Shown: positions 37,875 to 48,321, numbered from the stretch's first letter. The stretch is DNA of 64,000 bases from Janthinobacterium sp. TND4EL3 (GCF_900156175.1 NZ_FTMV01000007.1:214094-278093), one strand, 5' to 3'. The notes: a model not told the origin generated them from the sequence alone. A program made the numbers and translations.

Positions 37875-39239
37875 TCAGGGAAAGGCCCAGTATTGCGGTG
37901 CCTGCGATGGAATGCCTTTCAGGCCGCCGCGGTTTTTTGCCCGCTGGCCCGTCTTGATCATGGTAGCGATGTCGGTCAGCAGGACGCGGTTGCTGGCGAA
38001 GTAGTCATGGCCCATGAAGTTCATGATGACGGCCGAGGCGTCGACGATTTCCATGCCGGGGATGCCGACGACGGGGCCGCGGATGTCGCCTATCCTGTCC
38101 CAGTCGGCAAAACTGCAGGAAGCGCGCATGGCCTTGTCGTTCGCGGACGCGTACAGGGTGGCGGGGAGCTTGAGGCTGGCAAAGCGCGGGGCGATCTGCT
38201 CGCGGAAGACATCGGCGTTGATGTCCGGCGCCGCCAGCACCACCTGCTTGAACAAGGGCAGCAGGTCGGGGCGCTGTTCCAGCAGGTTGGCCAGCGCCAG
38301 CGTCATCGGGCGGTTGCCCATGCTGTGGGCGATGATGTAGATATCGGTGGCGGAAGAGTGCTCGGCGAAGTCGGCCAGGAATGCCTGCAGGTGCGCCTGC
38401 GTCCATTCGGCGGCGTTTTCATCGAACTCATAGCCGGCCAGCGTGCCTTTCGAGGGCCAGCTGTAGAACACGGGCAGGGCGCCGATATCGAGGTCGACCG
38501 CCATCTGCGCCGTGCGCCGGGCGGCGTCATCAAAGGAATTGCTGTAGCCGTGGATGTAGATGAAGGCGGCGTGCCGTTCCGGTGCTGCCCGTATCCTGGC
38601 CTTGACGGTGGCGAGGAAATCCGCGCGCGGCAGGCGCGTAGCTCCCTGGATCAGTACATATTTTTGCGCATCGTTGCTCGACAGGATGGCGTACCAGGGC
38701 GGCAACGGCAGCTCGCCCGGCGCTCTTTTCTCCGGGATGCTCACGACGACGCTGCCGTAGCTCAGGTAGGGGGGCGTGCGGTTGGGCTGCCAGCCATAGT
38801 TGCGGCTGCCTGTCTGGTACTGCCTGTCGGTTGCGTAGTACACGGTGACTCGCGTGGCGCCGCCCGGCGCTGTGTCGTGGTCTGCCTTCGCCATGCCGCC
38901 GCTGCGGGTGCTGCCGAGCAGACTGCCGAGATTGCCGAACAGGCCGCCTGAGCCCGACCATGCACTACTTCCCAGACTGGCGGACGGTGCCTGTCGCCCC
39001 CCGCGAGTGCCTGGCGTGGTAGCCGCTTGCACGGCGGGGGCTGGTGGCGGCGGTGGCGCTGGTTCGGCGGCAGGCGGTACCTCTACTGGTTCAGTGGTGT
39101 TGGCACCATCCTCCTGGCCACGCAGAACGCTGTTACAGGCCGTCAAGCAGCCTAGCAGGCAAAGCAGGGATAGCAGGCGCAACAGGTATGGCAGGCCTGC
39201 ATCGCCGCGCTGTGTTCTGTATGACTTGCCATGCGCCAT
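37875..39239 (-). CDS. DUF900 alpha/beta-hydrolase lipoprotein
   Basis: This 454-residue protein has a lipoprotein signal with the lipobox LTAC (about residues 32-35), then a Pro/Ala/Gly-rich low-complexity linker to about residue 125, then an alpha/beta-hydrolase domain of the DUF900 type. The nucleophile elbow AHSMG is near residue 304, with [11 protein letters not shown] before it and YFASNRVL near the end. It is probably an envelope-anchored esterase or lipase; the substrate is unknown. It is convergent with secA, 17 bases from the end of the terminator. Confidence 0.83.
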   Translation of the reverse strand: MAHGKSYRTQRGDAGLPYLLRLLSLLCLLGCLTACNSVLRGQEDGANTTEPVEVPPAAEPAPPPPPAPAVQAATTPGTRGGRQAPSASLGSSAWSGSGGLFGNLGSLLGSTRSGGMAKADHDTAPGGATRVTVYYATDRQYQTGSRNYGWQPNRTPPYLSYGSVVVSIPEKRAPGELPLPPWYAILSSNDAQKYVLIQGATRLPRADFLATVKARIRAAPERHAAFIYIHGYSNSFDDAARRTAQMAVDLDIGALPVFYSWPSKGTLAGYEFDENAAEWTQAHLQAFLADFAEHSSATDIYIIAHSMGNRPMTLALANLLEQRPDLLPLFKQVVLAAPDINADVFREQIAPRFASLKLPATLYASANDKAMRASCSFADWDRIGDIRGPVVGIPGMEIVDASAVIMNFMGHDYFASNRVLLTDIATMIKTGQRAKNRGGLKGIPSQAPQYWAFP

Positions 39240-39419
39240 GACATTCTCCCCGGGGCGGCGCTTACCAGGCGCATTGTGGCCTGTTCTTCCATCTTAGCGC
39301 CGCCAACCGGCATCGTTCTGATAAATCGCAAGCCTGACCACGCTAGCTACCCGTATTGGCGCTGCCGGGGCCATCGCGACTATTCCCTTGCCGCATGTTC
39401 ACCTGCGCCGCGAAGGCGC

Positions 39420-39425
39420 TACAAT
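39420..39425 (+). promoter_or_regulatory. -10 element of the argJ operon
   Basis: TACAAT lies in the centre of a GCGCT/AGCGC dyad about 35 bases before the argJ start codon. No clear -35 box was found. Confidence 0.35.
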
Positions 39426-39458
39426 AGCGCTTCCATTTTCCCTAGCAGAAGAACTCAT

Positions 39459-40697
39459 ATGGCCGTCAATTCTCCCAAGCCCGTCGCCGCCGACCTGAAA
39501 GCTGTCGCAGGCATTGAAATCGGTGTTGCCGAAGCCGGCATCAAGAAACCCAACCGCAAGGATTTGCTGGTGTTGAAACTGGCACCGACGGCCACCGTGG
39601 CCGGCGTGTTCACCCTGAACCGCTTCTGCGCCGCACCCGTGCAAATCTCGAAAGCCAACCTGGCGGCAGTGACGGCCGGCGCCGCGCCGATCCGCGCGCT
39701 GCTGGTCAATACGGGCAACGCGAATGCGGGCACGGGCGAATCGGGCCTGGCCGACGCGCAGGCCAGCTGCGCCGCGCTGGCCGAACTGCTGGGCTGCGCG
39801 CCGCAGCAGATTTTGCCGTTTTCCACCGGCGTGATCCTGGAACCGCTGCCCGTGCAGCGCCTGGTCGCGGGCCTGCCGCAAGCCGTGGCCGCGCTGACCG
39901 CGGATAACTGGTTCTCTGCCGCCGAAGCCATCATGACCACCGACACGCAGCCGAAAGCCGGCTCGCGCACGGTCACCATCGGTGGCCACGCGGTGACCCT
40001 GACGGGCATCAGCAAGGGCGCCGGCATGATCAAGCCGAACATGGCGACCATGCTGGGTTTCCTCGCGTTTGACGCCACCGTGGCCCAGCCCGTGCTGGAC
40101 CAGCTGGTGAAGCAGGCGGCCGACAAATCGTTCAATTGCATCACCATCGACGGCGACACGTCCACCAATGACTCGTTCATGCTGGTCGCCACGGGCGCCG
40201 GCAGCCTGGTCATCGATTCCATCGACTCGCCGCACTATGCGGAACTGGCCGCCGCCGTGACCGAACTGTCTACTTTTCTCGCGCAAGCCATCGTGCGCGA
40301 TGGCGAAGGCGCCACCAAGTTCATGACGGTGACCGTGGAAGACGGCCGCAACGTCGAAGAATGCCGCAAGATCGCCTATTCCATCGCCCATTCGCCGCTC
40401 GTGAAAACGGCCTTCTTCGCTTCCGACCCGAACCTGGGCCGCATCCTGGCCGCCATCGGCTATGCGGGCGTGGACGACCTGGACGTGGGTCAATTGAATC
40501 TGTACCTGGACGATGTATGGGTGGCCAAGAACGGCGGCCGCAACCCCGACTATCAGGAGCAGGATGGCCAGCGCGTGATGCAGCAAAGCGAAATCACCAT
40601 CCGCGTCAAGCTGGCACGCGGCGACGCGACGGCCACGCTGTGGACGTGCGACCTGTCGCATGACTACGTGTCGATCAACGCCGACTATCGCTCATGA
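39459..40697 (+). CDS. argJ: Bifunctional glutamate N-acetyltransferase/amino-acid acetyltransferase
   Basis: This 412-residue enzyme moves the acetyl group from N-acetylornithine to glutamate in the cyclic arginine pathway, and may also make N-acetylglutamate from acetyl-CoA. The precursor cuts itself at the ATMLGF motif; the nucleophile is Thr197 ([10 protein letters not shown]). Other family parts visible are the NTGNANAGTG loop and DGDTSTNDS. The ATG at 39459 gives the correct family start; the frame is open upstream but without a ribosome site. The end overlaps the DUF815 gene. Confidence 0.96.
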   Translation: MAVNSPKPVAADLKAVAGIEIGVAEAGIKKPNRKDLLVLKLAPTATVAGVFTLNRFCAAPVQISKANLAAVTAGAAPIRALLVNTGNANAGTGESGLADAQASCAALAELLGCAPQQILPFSTGVILEPLPVQRLVAGLPQAVAALTADNWFSAAEAIMTTDTQPKAGSRTVTIGGHAVTLTGISKGAGMIKPNMATMLGFLAFDATVAQPVLDQLVKQAADKSFNCITIDGDTSTNDSFMLVATGAGSLVIDSIDSPHYAELAAAVTELSTFLAQAIVRDGEGATKFMTVTVEDGRNVEECRKIAYSIAHSPLVKTAFFASDPNLGRILAAIGYAGVDDLDVGQLNLYLDDVWVAKNGGRNPDYQEQDGQRVMQQSEITIRVKLARGDATATLWTCDLSHDYVSINADYRS

Positions 40698-41560
40698 CCG
40701 GCCTCGATCAATTCCTGATCCGCGCCGAGCGGGTACTGGCGCGCCTGGAGTCGATCTTGCCGCCGGCCTTGCCGGCGACGGACTGGAACAGCTTTGCCTT
40801 CCGCTGGCGCCGGCGCCAGGGCGCCGCCAGCCATCTGCAGGCGGTGGCCCACGTGTCGAACATCGCGTTGGACGACTTGCACAACATCGGCACGCAAAAG
40901 GCCCAGATCGAGCAGAACACGCGCCAGTTCGTCGCTAGCCGTCCGGCCAACAACGTGCTGCTGACGGGCGCACGCGGCACGGGCAAGTCGTCGCTGATCA
41001 AGGCTTGCCTGAACCAGTTTGCCGGCCAGGGCCTGCGCCTGATCGAAGTGGACAAGGCCGACCTGGCCGACTTGCCCGACATCGTCGACCTGGTGGCGGC
41101 GCGCCCTGAGCGCTTCATCATCTTTTGCGACGACCTGTCGTTCGAAGAGGGTGAAAGCGGCTACAAGGCGCTGAAAGTGGCGCTCGACGGCAGCATCGCC
41201 GCGCAATCGGACAATGTGCTGATCTACGCCACCTCGAATCGCCGTCACCTGATGCCCGAACGCATGTCGGACAACACCAGCTACAAGACGGACGACGATG
41301 GCGATCTGCACCCGGGCGAGACGGTGGAAGAGAAAATCTCGCTGTCCGAACGTTTCGGCCTGTGGCTGTCGTTCTACCCGTTCAAGCAGGATGACTACCT
41401 CGATATCGCGGCCCACTGGCTCGCGTCCTTCGGCTGCACGCCGGAACAGATCGCGCAGGCGCGCGGCGATGCCCTGCGCTGGGCCTTGCAGCGTGGTTCG
41501 CGCTCGGGTCGTGTCGCGTGGCAATTTGCACGCGATTACGCGGGAAAGCTGCCGCTATGA
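40694..41560 (+). CDS. DUF815 family AAA+ ATPase
   Basis: This 288-residue cytoplasmic protein has an N-terminal helical part and an ATPase domain with Walker [10 protein letters not shown] at about residues 92-100, Walker [11 protein letters not shown] near residue 139 and a sensor-like [13 protein letters not shown]. The DUF815 family is widespread, but its role is not established. It overlaps argJ by four bases and mutT by four bases, so the three are one operon. Confidence 0.85.
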   Translation: MTGLDQFLIRAERVLARLESILPPALPATDWNSFAFRWRRRQGAASHLQAVAHVSNIALDDLHNIGTQKAQIEQNTRQFVASRPANNVLLTGARGTGKSSLIKACLNQFAGQGLRLIEVDKADLADLPDIVDLVAARPERFIIFCDDLSFEEGESGYKALKVALDGSIAAQSDNVLIYATSNRRHLMPERMSDNTSYKTDDDGDLHPGETVEEKISLSERFGLWLSFYPFKQDDYLDIAAHWLASFGCTPEQIAQARGDALRWALQRGSRSGRVAWQFARDYAGKLPL

Positions 41561-41976
41561 GCGAAGTGAAAGTGAAACCGGTGGACGTCGCCGTCGGTAT
41601 CCTGATGAAGCCGAACGGCGACGTGCTGCTGGGGCAACGTCCGGCTGGCAAGCCGTATGACGGCTATTGGGAGTTTCCTGGCGGTAAAGTCGAACCGGGC
41701 GAAGCCATCGTTGACGCCTTGAAGCGTGAGTTTGTCGAGGAGCTGGGTTTATACATCGACAGTGCCGAAGCCTGGTGCGGCGTGGAATATGTGTATCCGC
41801 ACGCCCATGTGCGCCTGCATTTCTACATCAGCCGTGAATGGCGGGGCGAGCCGCAAAGCCTGGAAGGGCAGGCGTTCGCCTGGCAGGGTACGGTGGGGGT
41901 GGAACCCTTGCTGCCTGCCACCATTCCCCTGCTGGAATGGCTGGACGAGGTACGCCGGGAATCCCTCGCCGCCTGA
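41557..41976 (+). CDS. mutT: Nudix hydrolase MutT-like (8-oxo-dGTP diphosphatase)
   Basis: This 139-residue protein carries a full Nudix box: GKVEPGE, then REFVEELG after seven residues, with the metal-binding glutamates in place. The MutT-type context (VAVGILMKPNGDVLLGQRP at the start, WEFPGGK before the box) points to cleaning 8-oxo-dGTP from the nucleotide pool. The ATG overlaps the DUF815 stop. Confidence 0.9.
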   Translation: MSEVKVKPVDVAVGILMKPNGDVLLGQRPAGKPYDGYWEFPGGKVEPGEAIVDALKREFVEELGLYIDSAEAWCGVEYVYPHAHVRLHFYISREWRGEPQSLEGQAFAWQGTVGVEPLLPATIPLLEWLDEVRRESLAA

Positions 41977-42095
41977 GTAAGACTTGTGCCAGCATGCAGC
42001 CTGTGCGCTGCGCTGGCGCAAACCTGTTTCGTCCATCCCTTGCATCGGCGATGTTTTGCGCTACAGTGCTTGCATGACGTACTGGGGGAATTCGC

Positions 42096-42305
42096 ATGGC
42101 GCTGACCCTGACCTTCACCGATACCGATGAATTGCTGCTCGCGGCGCTGCACAAGCGTGCGCGTGCCCATGGGCGCAGCATCGAGGAAGAGCACCGCGAC
42201 ATCCTGCGCAGCGCCTTGCGGCCGTTGCCGAAGCGGCCGCTCGACGATATTTTGCGCAGTATGCCCGACGTGGGAGCCGATGGGGACTTCGAGCGCCGCT
42301 CCTGA
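42096..42305 (+). CDS. Arc/FitA-type ribbon-helix-helix antitoxin
   Basis: This 69-residue protein has the antitoxin layout: an N-terminal strand (TLTFTDTDELLLAAL), then RARAHGRSIEEEHRDILRSAL typical of FitA and VapB antitoxins, then a C-terminal tail (LDDILRSMPDVG) that would bind the toxin. It should dimerise, bind its own promoter and neutralise the downstream PIN nuclease. A GGGGGA ribosome site precedes it. The toxin gene begins six bases after its stop. Confidence 0.82.
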   Translation: MALTLTFTDTDELLLAALHKRARAHGRSIEEEHRDILRSALRPLPKRPLDDILRSMPDVGADGDFERRS

Positions 42306-42311
42306 GCCGCC

Positions 42312-42728
42312 ATGGGCGCTTACCTGGTCGATACGGATGTGATCGTTGCCGCGCGCAAAGGTAGCGCTGCGCCGGCAGGCGTGGTCGCCTTTTTCGAGCA
42401 GATCGCGCCGGAAGACCGTTACGTGCCGGTGCAAGTAATCGCCGAGTTGCGCGCAGGCATACAACCGAGCTGGCGGCGCGAAGCGGCGCTCGATGCGCTG
42501 GCCCTGGAAGGCTGGCTGGAGGCTGTGCTGGCAGAGTATGCGCCGCGTCTGCTGGAGTTCGACCTCGATTGCGCGCTCGTCTGTGCCCGTTTGCAGGGCC
42601 GTGGCACCATGCTGAGTGTGGACAGACAGATCGCGGCGATGGGCATCGCCTATGGCTTGACGGTGGTCAGTGGCAGGCTCGACAGTTTCGCGGCGCAGGG
42701 GCTGCGCCTGGAAAATCCATTCAAATGA
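42312..42728 (+). CDS. PIN-domain ribonuclease toxin (VapC/FitB family)
   Basis: This 138-residue toxin has the PIN-domain acidic set: Asp7 (LVDTDVI), Glu45 (IAELRAG), Asp104 (SVDRQIAA) and Asp124 (GRLDSF), which bind the metal used to cut RNA. The usual TRNxxDF near the end is SGRLDSF here. With the antitoxin gene just upstream it forms a type II toxin-antitoxin pair. It is convergent with yacG, with only three bases between the stops. Confidence 0.85.
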   Translation: MGAYLVDTDVIVAARKGSAAPAGVVAFFEQIAPEDRYVPVQVIAELRAGIQPSWRREAALDALALEGWLEAVLAEYAPRLLEFDLDCALVCARLQGRGTMLSVDRQIAAMGIAYGLTVVSGRLDSFAAQGLRLENPFK

Positions 42729-42731
42729 AGC

Positions 42732-42920
42732 TTACTGGGGCTTGTTGTCTTCGTCTGCCAGCGGATCTTCGAACGGGTCTGCGGCAGGGATCGTGTATTT
42801 CTCTTCCGCCCAGGCGCCCAGGTCGATCTGCTTGCAGCGTTCCGAGCAGAAGGGGCGGTATTTGTTGGCCTCAGTCCATTCGACTTTGGCGGCACAGGTA
42901 GGGCAGTTAACGACGGTCAT
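42732..42920 (-). CDS. yacG: DNA gyrase inhibitor / zinc-binding protein YacG
   Basis: This 62-residue protein has four zinc ligands, Cys6, Cys9, Cys25 and Cys29 (NCPTC and FCSERC), and the [17 protein letters not shown] stretch typical of YacG, which binds GyrB and inhibits gyrase. The tail is acidic. It is the last gene of the pilC-pilD-coaE-zapD-yacG string, 11 bases after zapD. Confidence 0.93.
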   Translation of the reverse strand: MTVVNCPTCAAKVEWTEANKYRPFCSERCKQIDLGAWAEEKYTIPAADPFEDPLADEDNKPQ

Positions 42921-42931
42921 GGCGATTACAG

Positions 42932-43687
42932 TTAAAAATTACACAGCGTGAGTTCGAATGGTACATCGTCTTCGAGCGGCTTGGGTTTCAGGTCGCCCCC
43001 CTGGGTGGTGAAACGGACCCACAGCATATATTTATTGGCGGAAATCTCCGGGATGGCGCCGCTGTTTTCATCGAGGCTCAGGCGCAGCATCTGGTACACC
43101 TTACCTTGCAGCATTTGCTGGTAGCTGCCGCCATTGGCGATCAGCTTGACGGGACCGCCGGAATCGCGCAGCAGCCGCAAGACGAGGGCCAGCGCATCGA
43201 ACAGGGGCGCCAGCGGGGCGAACCAGGCCTGGATATCGGTCAGGCGCTGCTCGCTGCTGCGTTTTTGCCAGGCGAAATACGACGGCAAGTCAAATTCGCA
43301 GGCGCCGCCCGGGATGATGGTGCGGCCACGGATGCTCATCAGCCATTCATTGTCGCGGATATTCTGGCCCGTCTTGCCTTGCGCCGCCACGAGGGCGCCG
43401 CTGACACTGTCGAGTTCACCGAGGATGGCGTCCAGGGTTTCCGGCTCCACGTTCGGGTTGCTGCGGTAGCCCAGCAGGCTTTGTCGCTGGCGCTCGAGTT
43501 CCTGCAACAGGTCCGATTTCAAGTCGGCGCGGCCCGCCACTTCGAGCATGTCGAAAATAGTTGCCAAGGCAACATGATGTTGCATTGCATGTTCTTGCTG
43601 GATGAAGAACTTGAATTTGTCGTACAGGTCTTCCAGACGCAACAAGGTACGTATGCGTTCGTTGAAAGGGTATTCGTAGACAATCAA
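42932..43687 (-). CDS. zapD: Cell division protein ZapD
   Basis: This 251-residue protein crosslinks FtsZ filaments in the Z ring. The family N-terminus ([20 protein letters not shown]) and length match. No ATG or GTG is suitably placed: translation most likely begins at TTG 43687, which follows AAGGGA by six bases and gives the family start one residue before IVYEYPF. A frame open to ATG 43738 would add 17 residues unlike the family. It lies between coaE and yacG, an order kept across betaproteobacteria. Confidence 0.92.
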   Translation of the reverse strand: MIVYEYPFNERIRTLLRLEDLYDKFKFFIQQEHAMQHHVALATIFDMLEVAGRADLKSDLLQELERQRQSLLGYRSNPNVEPETLDAILGELDSVSGALVAAQGKTGQNIRDNEWLMSIRGRTIIPGGACEFDLPSYFAWQKRSSEQRLTDIQAWFAPLAPLFDALALVLRLLRDSGGPVKLIANGGSYQQMLQGKVYQMLRLSLDENSGAIPEISANKYMLWVRFTTQGGDLKPKPLEDDVPFELTLCNF

Positions 43688-43749
43688 AATAATTCCCTTA
43701 AGTAAGGACCTGCAAACAATCCCGTGATTTTGAACCAAGCGTCGACAAA

Positions 43750-44397
43750 TTACAAACGTTGCGACCCGATTCCAGCCATTCTTTTTGAAAATGCCAGATA
43801 TAAATCGTGCAACTGAGCAATCTGCGGCTCCAGGGCGGCCAAATCGCCATTGTTGTCGATCACGTCATCCGCTGCGGCCAGGCGCATGGCGCGCGTGGCT
43901 TGCGTGGCCATGATGGCCTTGACTTGTTCTTCCGATAAGCCATTGCGCGCCATCACGCGCGCTATCTGCAAACTCTCCAGGCAGTCGATGACCAGTACGC
44001 GGTTGACTCTTTCCACCCATCCGCCGGACTCGACCAGAAGAGGCACGGCAAAGATCACGTAGCTGCCCGTTGCCTCGGCTGCGGCCGCCAGAGTGGCCTG
44101 GCGGATGCGCGGGTGCAGGATGGCTTCCAGTTTCGCCTTGGCGGCGGCGTCGGAAAAGACGAGATTGCGCATTTTTGCGCGGTCGAGGGCGCCGTTCGCA
44201 TCGGCGTAGTCCGGGCCGAATTCCGCCACCAGGGCGGGCATGGCCGCGCCATCGGGTGCCGTCAGGCTGTGGGCGATCTGGTCGGTATCGACGATGGAGG
44301 CGCCGCGCGCGGCGAACAGGTCGGCCACCGTGCTCTTGCCGCAGCCGATGCCGCCCGTGAGTCCCACGCTGAAGTAGGGGGCGTTTTGTATGTGCAT
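43750..44397 (-). CDS. coaE: Dephospho-CoA kinase
   Basis: This 215-residue kinase carries out the last step of CoA synthesis. The P-loop GGIGCGKST is at about residues 14-22, followed by the family segment [10 protein letters not shown]. Start choice is uncertain between ATG 44397 (GGAT six bases upstream) and ATG 44409, four codons earlier. It follows pilD closely and precedes zapD by 62 bases. Confidence 0.94.
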   Translation of the reverse strand: MHIQNAPYFSVGLTGGIGCGKSTVADLFAARGASIVDTDQIAHSLTAPDGAAMPALVAEFGPDYADANGALDRAKMRNLVFSDAAAKAKLEAILHPRIRQATLAAAAEATGSYVIFAVPLLVESGGWVERVNRVLVIDCLESLQIARVMARNGLSEEQVKAIMATQATRAMRLAAADDVIDNNGDLAALEPQIAQLHDLYLAFSKRMAGIGSQRL

Positions 44398-44426
44398 GTT
44401 GTTATCCATTCGGGATGCGGCGCCGT

Positions 44427-45296
44427 TCAGCCGAGCAGGCCTGGCGTGAGCCGCGACAGGGAGGTGCCGTACAGCAGCGCGATGAAGCCCGCGGCCGCCA
44501 GGTAGGGGCCGAATGGGATCGGCTTGTCGCGTCTCCGCTTGGCAAACACGATCAGGCCGATGCCGACCACGGCGCCCACCAGCGACGATAACAATATAAT
44601 CGTCGGCAACATGGTCCAGCCCAGCCACGCACCGAGCGCCGCCAGCAATTTGAAGTCACCATAGCCCATTCCCTCCTTGCCTGTCGCCAGCTTGAAGGCC
44701 CAGTACACGGCCCACAGGGCCAGGTAGCCGGCGGCAGCGCCGATGACGGCCTCCTGCAGCGGCACGAAGGTGCCGTTGATATTGACCAGCAAGCCTGCCC
44801 ACAGCAGGGGAAAGGTGAGGTCGTCCGGCAACATTTGCGTGTCTGCATCGATGAAGGTCATGGCGATCAGCAGCCAGGCAAACACGAGCGTGGCCAGGCC
44901 CGTCCAGCCGCTGCCGAAGTGCCAGATCAAGAGGGCAGACAGCGCGCCCGTCAGCAGTTCCACCAGCGGATAACGCGCGGAGATCGGTGCCTGGCAGGCG
45001 CTGCATTTGCCGCGCAGTAGCAAATAACTGATGACGGGAATGTTTTCCATGGCCGTGATACGGTGGCCGCAGGCGGTGCAGTTCGAATGCGGCAGCATCA
45101 GGTTGTAGCGGTCCGCGTGCGGCAGCGGCTGGCCCGTTTCTTCCGCCACGTAATTGTCGGATTCGCGCTGCATCATTTTCGGCATGCGATGGATCACCAC
45201 GTTCAGGAAGCTGCCGACGATCAGGCCGAGCAAGGCGGCGGCGAGGGTGACGGGCAGATTGCCGGGCGCGGCGAACAGCAGGGTATCTTGCAGCAT
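44427..45296 (-). CDS. pilD: Prepilin leader peptidase/N-methyltransferase
   Basis: This 289-residue membrane enzyme cuts and methylates type IV prepilins and type II secretion pseudopilins. The N-terminal domain has the two zinc CxxC pairs (NCTACGH and KCSACQAP). The catalytic aspartates are in [12 protein letters not shown] and GYGDFKLL. About eight membrane segments are seen. The ATG at 45296 ([13 protein letters not shown]) fits the family; an open frame continues upstream. It follows pilC by about 106 bases. Confidence 0.95.
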   Translation of the reverse strand: MLQDTLLFAAPGNLPVTLAAALLGLIVGSFLNVVIHRMPKMMQRESDNYVAEETGQPLPHADRYNLMLPHSNCTACGHRITAMENIPVISYLLLRGKCSACQAPISARYPLVELLTGALSALLIWHFGSGWTGLATLVFAWLLIAMTFIDADTQMLPDDLTFPLLWAGLLVNINGTFVPLQEAVIGAAAGYLALWAVYWAFKLATGKEGMGYGDFKLLAALGAWLGWTMLPTIILLSSLVGAVVGIGLIVFAKRRRDKPIPFGPYLAAAGFIALLYGTSLSRLTPGLLG

Positions 45297-45402
45297 GGTG
45301 AACTTGTCTGAGGGGATGATTGTTGCCGCGCAAACATTGCCTGGCACTGCAGCAGTGTAAAACATCCGCCCGTCCATGGGGGCGTTTTGCGCGGACATGT
45401 CT

Positions 45403-46599
45403 TCAAATCACCGCACCAAGCTTAAAAATGGGTAAATACAGGGCGATCACGAGAGCGCCGATGAGTACGCCAAGCACCACCATCAGCGCCGGCTCCAGCA
45501 GCGCAGTGAGGATGGCGACAGTCGTTTCGATTTCCCCTTCGATGATGTCTGCCGCACGCGACAGCATGGCGTCCAGCGCGCCGGACTCTTCGCCGATGAG
45601 GGCCAGCTGCGTCAGCAGGTCGGGAAACACGCCGCTGTGCTCCATGGCCAGGGCCAGGCTGCCGCCAGCGCGGATGTCGTGGTCGATGCGGGCCGTCGCC
45701 TCCTGGTACAGCGCGTGGCCGGATGCGGCACCCACCAGGTCGAGCGAGTCGAGCAGGGGCACGCCGGCGGCGAACATGGCGGCCAGGGTGCGTGTCCAAC
45801 GGGCAATGGCCGCCTTGCGCAGCAGCGGGCCGGCCAGCGGCAGGCGCAGCGCCTGCAGTTGCGCGTGGCGGCGCAGGGCCGGAGAGCGGCGCCAGGCCAG
45901 CCGCAGCAGCACACAGGCCAGCACCAGCGCCGCCAGCAGGACCAGCCAGTAGTGCAGCAGGAAGTCAGACAAGCCCATGACCACCAGGGTGGGCAGCGGC
46001 AAGGGTGCGCCGAAGCTGTCGAAGACCTGGCGAAAGGCGGGCACGACCACGCTCAGGATGATGGCCGTGACGCCGATAGCGACGAGCACGATAACCAGCG
46101 GATACATCAGCGCGCCGCGCACCTGGCGCCGCAGGGCGATGGCCTTTTCCTGGTGCGTGGCCAGGCGCGCCAGCAATTCCTGCACGATGCCGGCCTGCTC
46201 ACCGGCAGCCAGCAGATTGCAATAGAGCTCGTCGAACAGCAGGGGAAACTGGCGGAATGCCTGCTGCAGGCTGCTGCCTGCTTCGATGTCGTGGCGCAAG
46301 TGCCGCATCAGTTCCGTGATGGCGGGCTTGGCGTGACCCTTGCCGGCGATGTCGAAGGCAAGCAGCAGCGGCACACCGGCCGCCATCATGGTCGACAGCT
46401 GGCGCGTGAACAGGGCGATATCCTTCTGCGTGATGGCCTTGCCCGGTGCGGTGCGGGCCGCGCGCACGCGCGTGGCCAGGATGCCCTGGCGCCGCAGCGC
46501 GAGGCTGGCCGCCGCTGCGTCGGCGGCGCGCAGCATACCGTCCACGGGCTTGCCATGGCGGTCCGTTCCCTTCCATGCAAACTGACGCTCGGCCGCCAT
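45403..46599 (-). CDS. pilC: Type IV pilus inner-membrane platform protein PilC
   Basis: This 398-residue protein forms the inner-membrane platform on which the pilus ATPases act. It contains two copies of the T2SSF domain, with FTRQLSTMMAAGVPLLLAF near residue 67 and WTRTLAAMFAAGVPLLDSL near residue 265, each followed by membrane helices. AGGAGG precedes the ATG at 46599, and a 9-bp hairpin lies just upstream of that site (46612-46632). The assembly ATPase gene pilB, which normally precedes pilC, is not next to it. Confidence 0.95.
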   Translation of the reverse strand: MAAERQFAWKGTDRHGKPVDGMLRAADAAAASLALRRQGILATRVRAARTAPGKAITQKDIALFTRQLSTMMAAGVPLLLAFDIAGKGHAKPAITELMRHLRHDIEAGSSLQQAFRQFPLLFDELYCNLLAAGEQAGIVQELLARLATHQEKAIALRRQVRGALMYPLVIVLVAIGVTAIILSVVVPAFRQVFDSFGAPLPLPTLVVMGLSDFLLHYWLVLLAALVLACVLLRLAWRRSPALRRHAQLQALRLPLAGPLLRKAAIARWTRTLAAMFAAGVPLLDSLDLVGAASGHALYQEATARIDHDIRAGGSLALAMEHSGVFPDLLTQLALIGEESGALDAMLSRAADIIEGEIETTVAILTALLEPALMVVLGVLIGALVIALYLPIFKLGAVI

Positions 46600-46678
46600 G
46601 TGCGCCTCCTGCTGCCACTGTAGCAGCGGCAGGAAAAAACACCAGCAGTGCGGGGGCAGGGTTTGATCTGGCTCAGCC

Positions 46679-48151
46679 TCAGCCTCTTGTTGCTTGTACC
46701 TCCGTCGGCACGACGGCCTGGGTCTTGACGTCGGCCGCCTCTTCCTCGTCGCTTTCCGAGCCCTTGCTGATGCTTTCGCCATCGTCGCGGCGCAAGGTCC
46801 AGAAGGTCAGCGAAGACAGCACGGTCAAGCCGGCCAGCGTGAGGAAAGCGTGGTGCAGCGCCGTGCTCAGCATGGCGCGGTCCGATTGCGGCATGTCGCC
46901 CAGGTACCAGCCCGTGATCAGCGAGCCGAAGGCCAGGCCAAAGCTCATCGACAATTGCTGCATGGAACTGGCGATGGTGCTGGCCATGCTGGAATCGCAC
47001 TTGTCGACGTCGGCATAGGCAATCGTGTTCATGCTGGAAAACTGCAGTGAATTGAAAAAGCCGAGGCACAGGCTGATGGCGATGATCACGTACAGGGGCG
47101 TGCCCACGCCCACGAGCGAAAACATGGCGATGGTGATGCCGATGAGCACCGTGTTGACGATCAGCACCTGGCGGTAGCCGAAGCGGGCCAGCACGCGCGC
47201 AGAAATGAATTTCATGCCCATGGCGGCCGCTGCCGACGGCATCATCAGCAAGCCCGACTGCCAAGCGGGCAAGCCCAGGCCCAGCTGGTACAGCAGCGGC
47301 AGCAGGAAGGGCAGGCCGCCCACGCCCAGGCGCGTAACGAAGCCGCCCACCACCGAGACGCGGAAGGTGCGGATCTTGAACAGGGTCAGGCGCAGCAGCG
47401 GGTGCAGCACTTCGCTCGAATGCCAGGCATACGCGGCCAGCAGGCTGATGGAAATGAACAGCAGCACGGCAGCCGAGGTGGGGTCGATCTTGTGCTCGCC
47501 AAAGATTTCCAGCAGCCACGACAGCAAGGCGATGCCCGTGCCGAACAGCACCAGGCCGATCAGGTCCAGCGGACGCGGCTTGTCCCCATAGTAGTCGGGC
47601 ATGTAGCGGTGCGCCAGGTACAGCGCCGCCAGGCCGACAGGCACGTTGACGAAGAAGATCTCGCGCCACGACAGCCAATGCACGATCAATCCACCCACGG
47701 TGGGGCCCAGCAGGGGGCCGATCAGAGCGGGGATAATGACGAAATTCATGGCCGCCAGCAATTGCGACTTGGGAAAGGTGCGGATGATGGTCAGCCTGCC
47801 CACCGGCATCATCATGGCTGCGCCCACGCCCTGCAGCAGCCGCGCTGCCACCAGCATCGGTGAATTGACGGACAGGCCGCACAGGATGGAGGCGATGGTA
47901 AAGATGGCAACAGCGGCGGAAAACACGCGCCGCGTGCCGAAGCGGTCGGCCATCCAGCCGCTGATGGGAATGCACACGGCCAGGCTCAGGATGTAACTGG
48001 TGACGACGGCCTTCAGGCTCAGCGGCGTTACGTGCAGGCTGGCAGCCATGGCGGGAATGGCGGTGTTGACAATGGTGGAGTCGAGTTGCTCCATGAACAG
48101 GGCGGTGGCGACCACCCAGGGAAGGTAGCTTTTAATCGGGGAACTGGTCAT
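46679..48151 (-). CDS. DHA2-family MFS multidrug exporter
   Basis: This 490-residue inner-membrane carrier has about fourteen membrane segments and the DHA2 marks: LFMEQLDSTIVNTAIPAMA in helix 1, the loop motif GWMADRFGTRRVF and helix 5 GPLLGPTVGGLIV (the antiporter motif C). The C-terminal tail is acidic. It is likely a proton-coupled exporter of drugs or other hydrophobic compounds. It lies between pilC and a divergent LuxR-type regulator gene, which may control it. Confidence 0.9.
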   Translation of the reverse strand: MTSSPIKSYLPWVVATALFMEQLDSTIVNTAIPAMAASLHVTPLSLKAVVTSYILSLAVCIPISGWMADRFGTRRVFSAAVAIFTIASILCGLSVNSPMLVAARLLQGVGAAMMMPVGRLTIIRTFPKSQLLAAMNFVIIPALIGPLLGPTVGGLIVHWLSWREIFFVNVPVGLAALYLAHRYMPDYYGDKPRPLDLIGLVLFGTGIALLSWLLEIFGEHKIDPTSAAVLLFISISLLAAYAWHSSEVLHPLLRLTLFKIRTFRVSVVGGFVTRLGVGGLPFLLPLLYQLGLGLPAWQSGLLMMPSAAAAMGMKFISARVLARFGYRQVLIVNTVLIGITIAMFSLVGVGTPLYVIIAISLCLGFFNSLQFSSMNTIAYADVDKCDSSMASTIASSMQQLSMSFGLAFGSLITGWYLGDMPQSDRAMLSTALHHAFLTLAGLTVLSSLTFWTLRRDDGESISKGSESDEEEAADVKTQAVVPTEVQATRG

Positions 48152-48256
48152 GGATGCGAGCCTGGGGAAGAGAAACGGAGCCGACAGTGCGATGAATTGT
48201 CACATAAATGGCGCAGACGTGCCGCCCGCGCCCTCCGGTTTGCCGTGATTGCAATG

Positions 48257-48285
48257 TTGACACGTCTTTTGCCGCGCAGCACAAT
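48257..48285 (+). promoter_or_regulatory. Promoter of the LuxR-type regulator gene
   Basis: TTGACA (48257-48262), a 17-base spacer and CACAAT (48280-48285) lie about 40 bases before the regulator start codon. Confidence 0.6.
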
Positions 48286-48321
48286 GCCGCCATTCCTGGA
48301 TGAAAGCGGACTCATTGCACC

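Noticed and set aside
41984..42021. Hairpin after mutT (TTGTGCCAGC/GCTGGCGCAA)
   Set aside because: Long loop, one wobble pair and no T tract, so it is not a convincing terminator.
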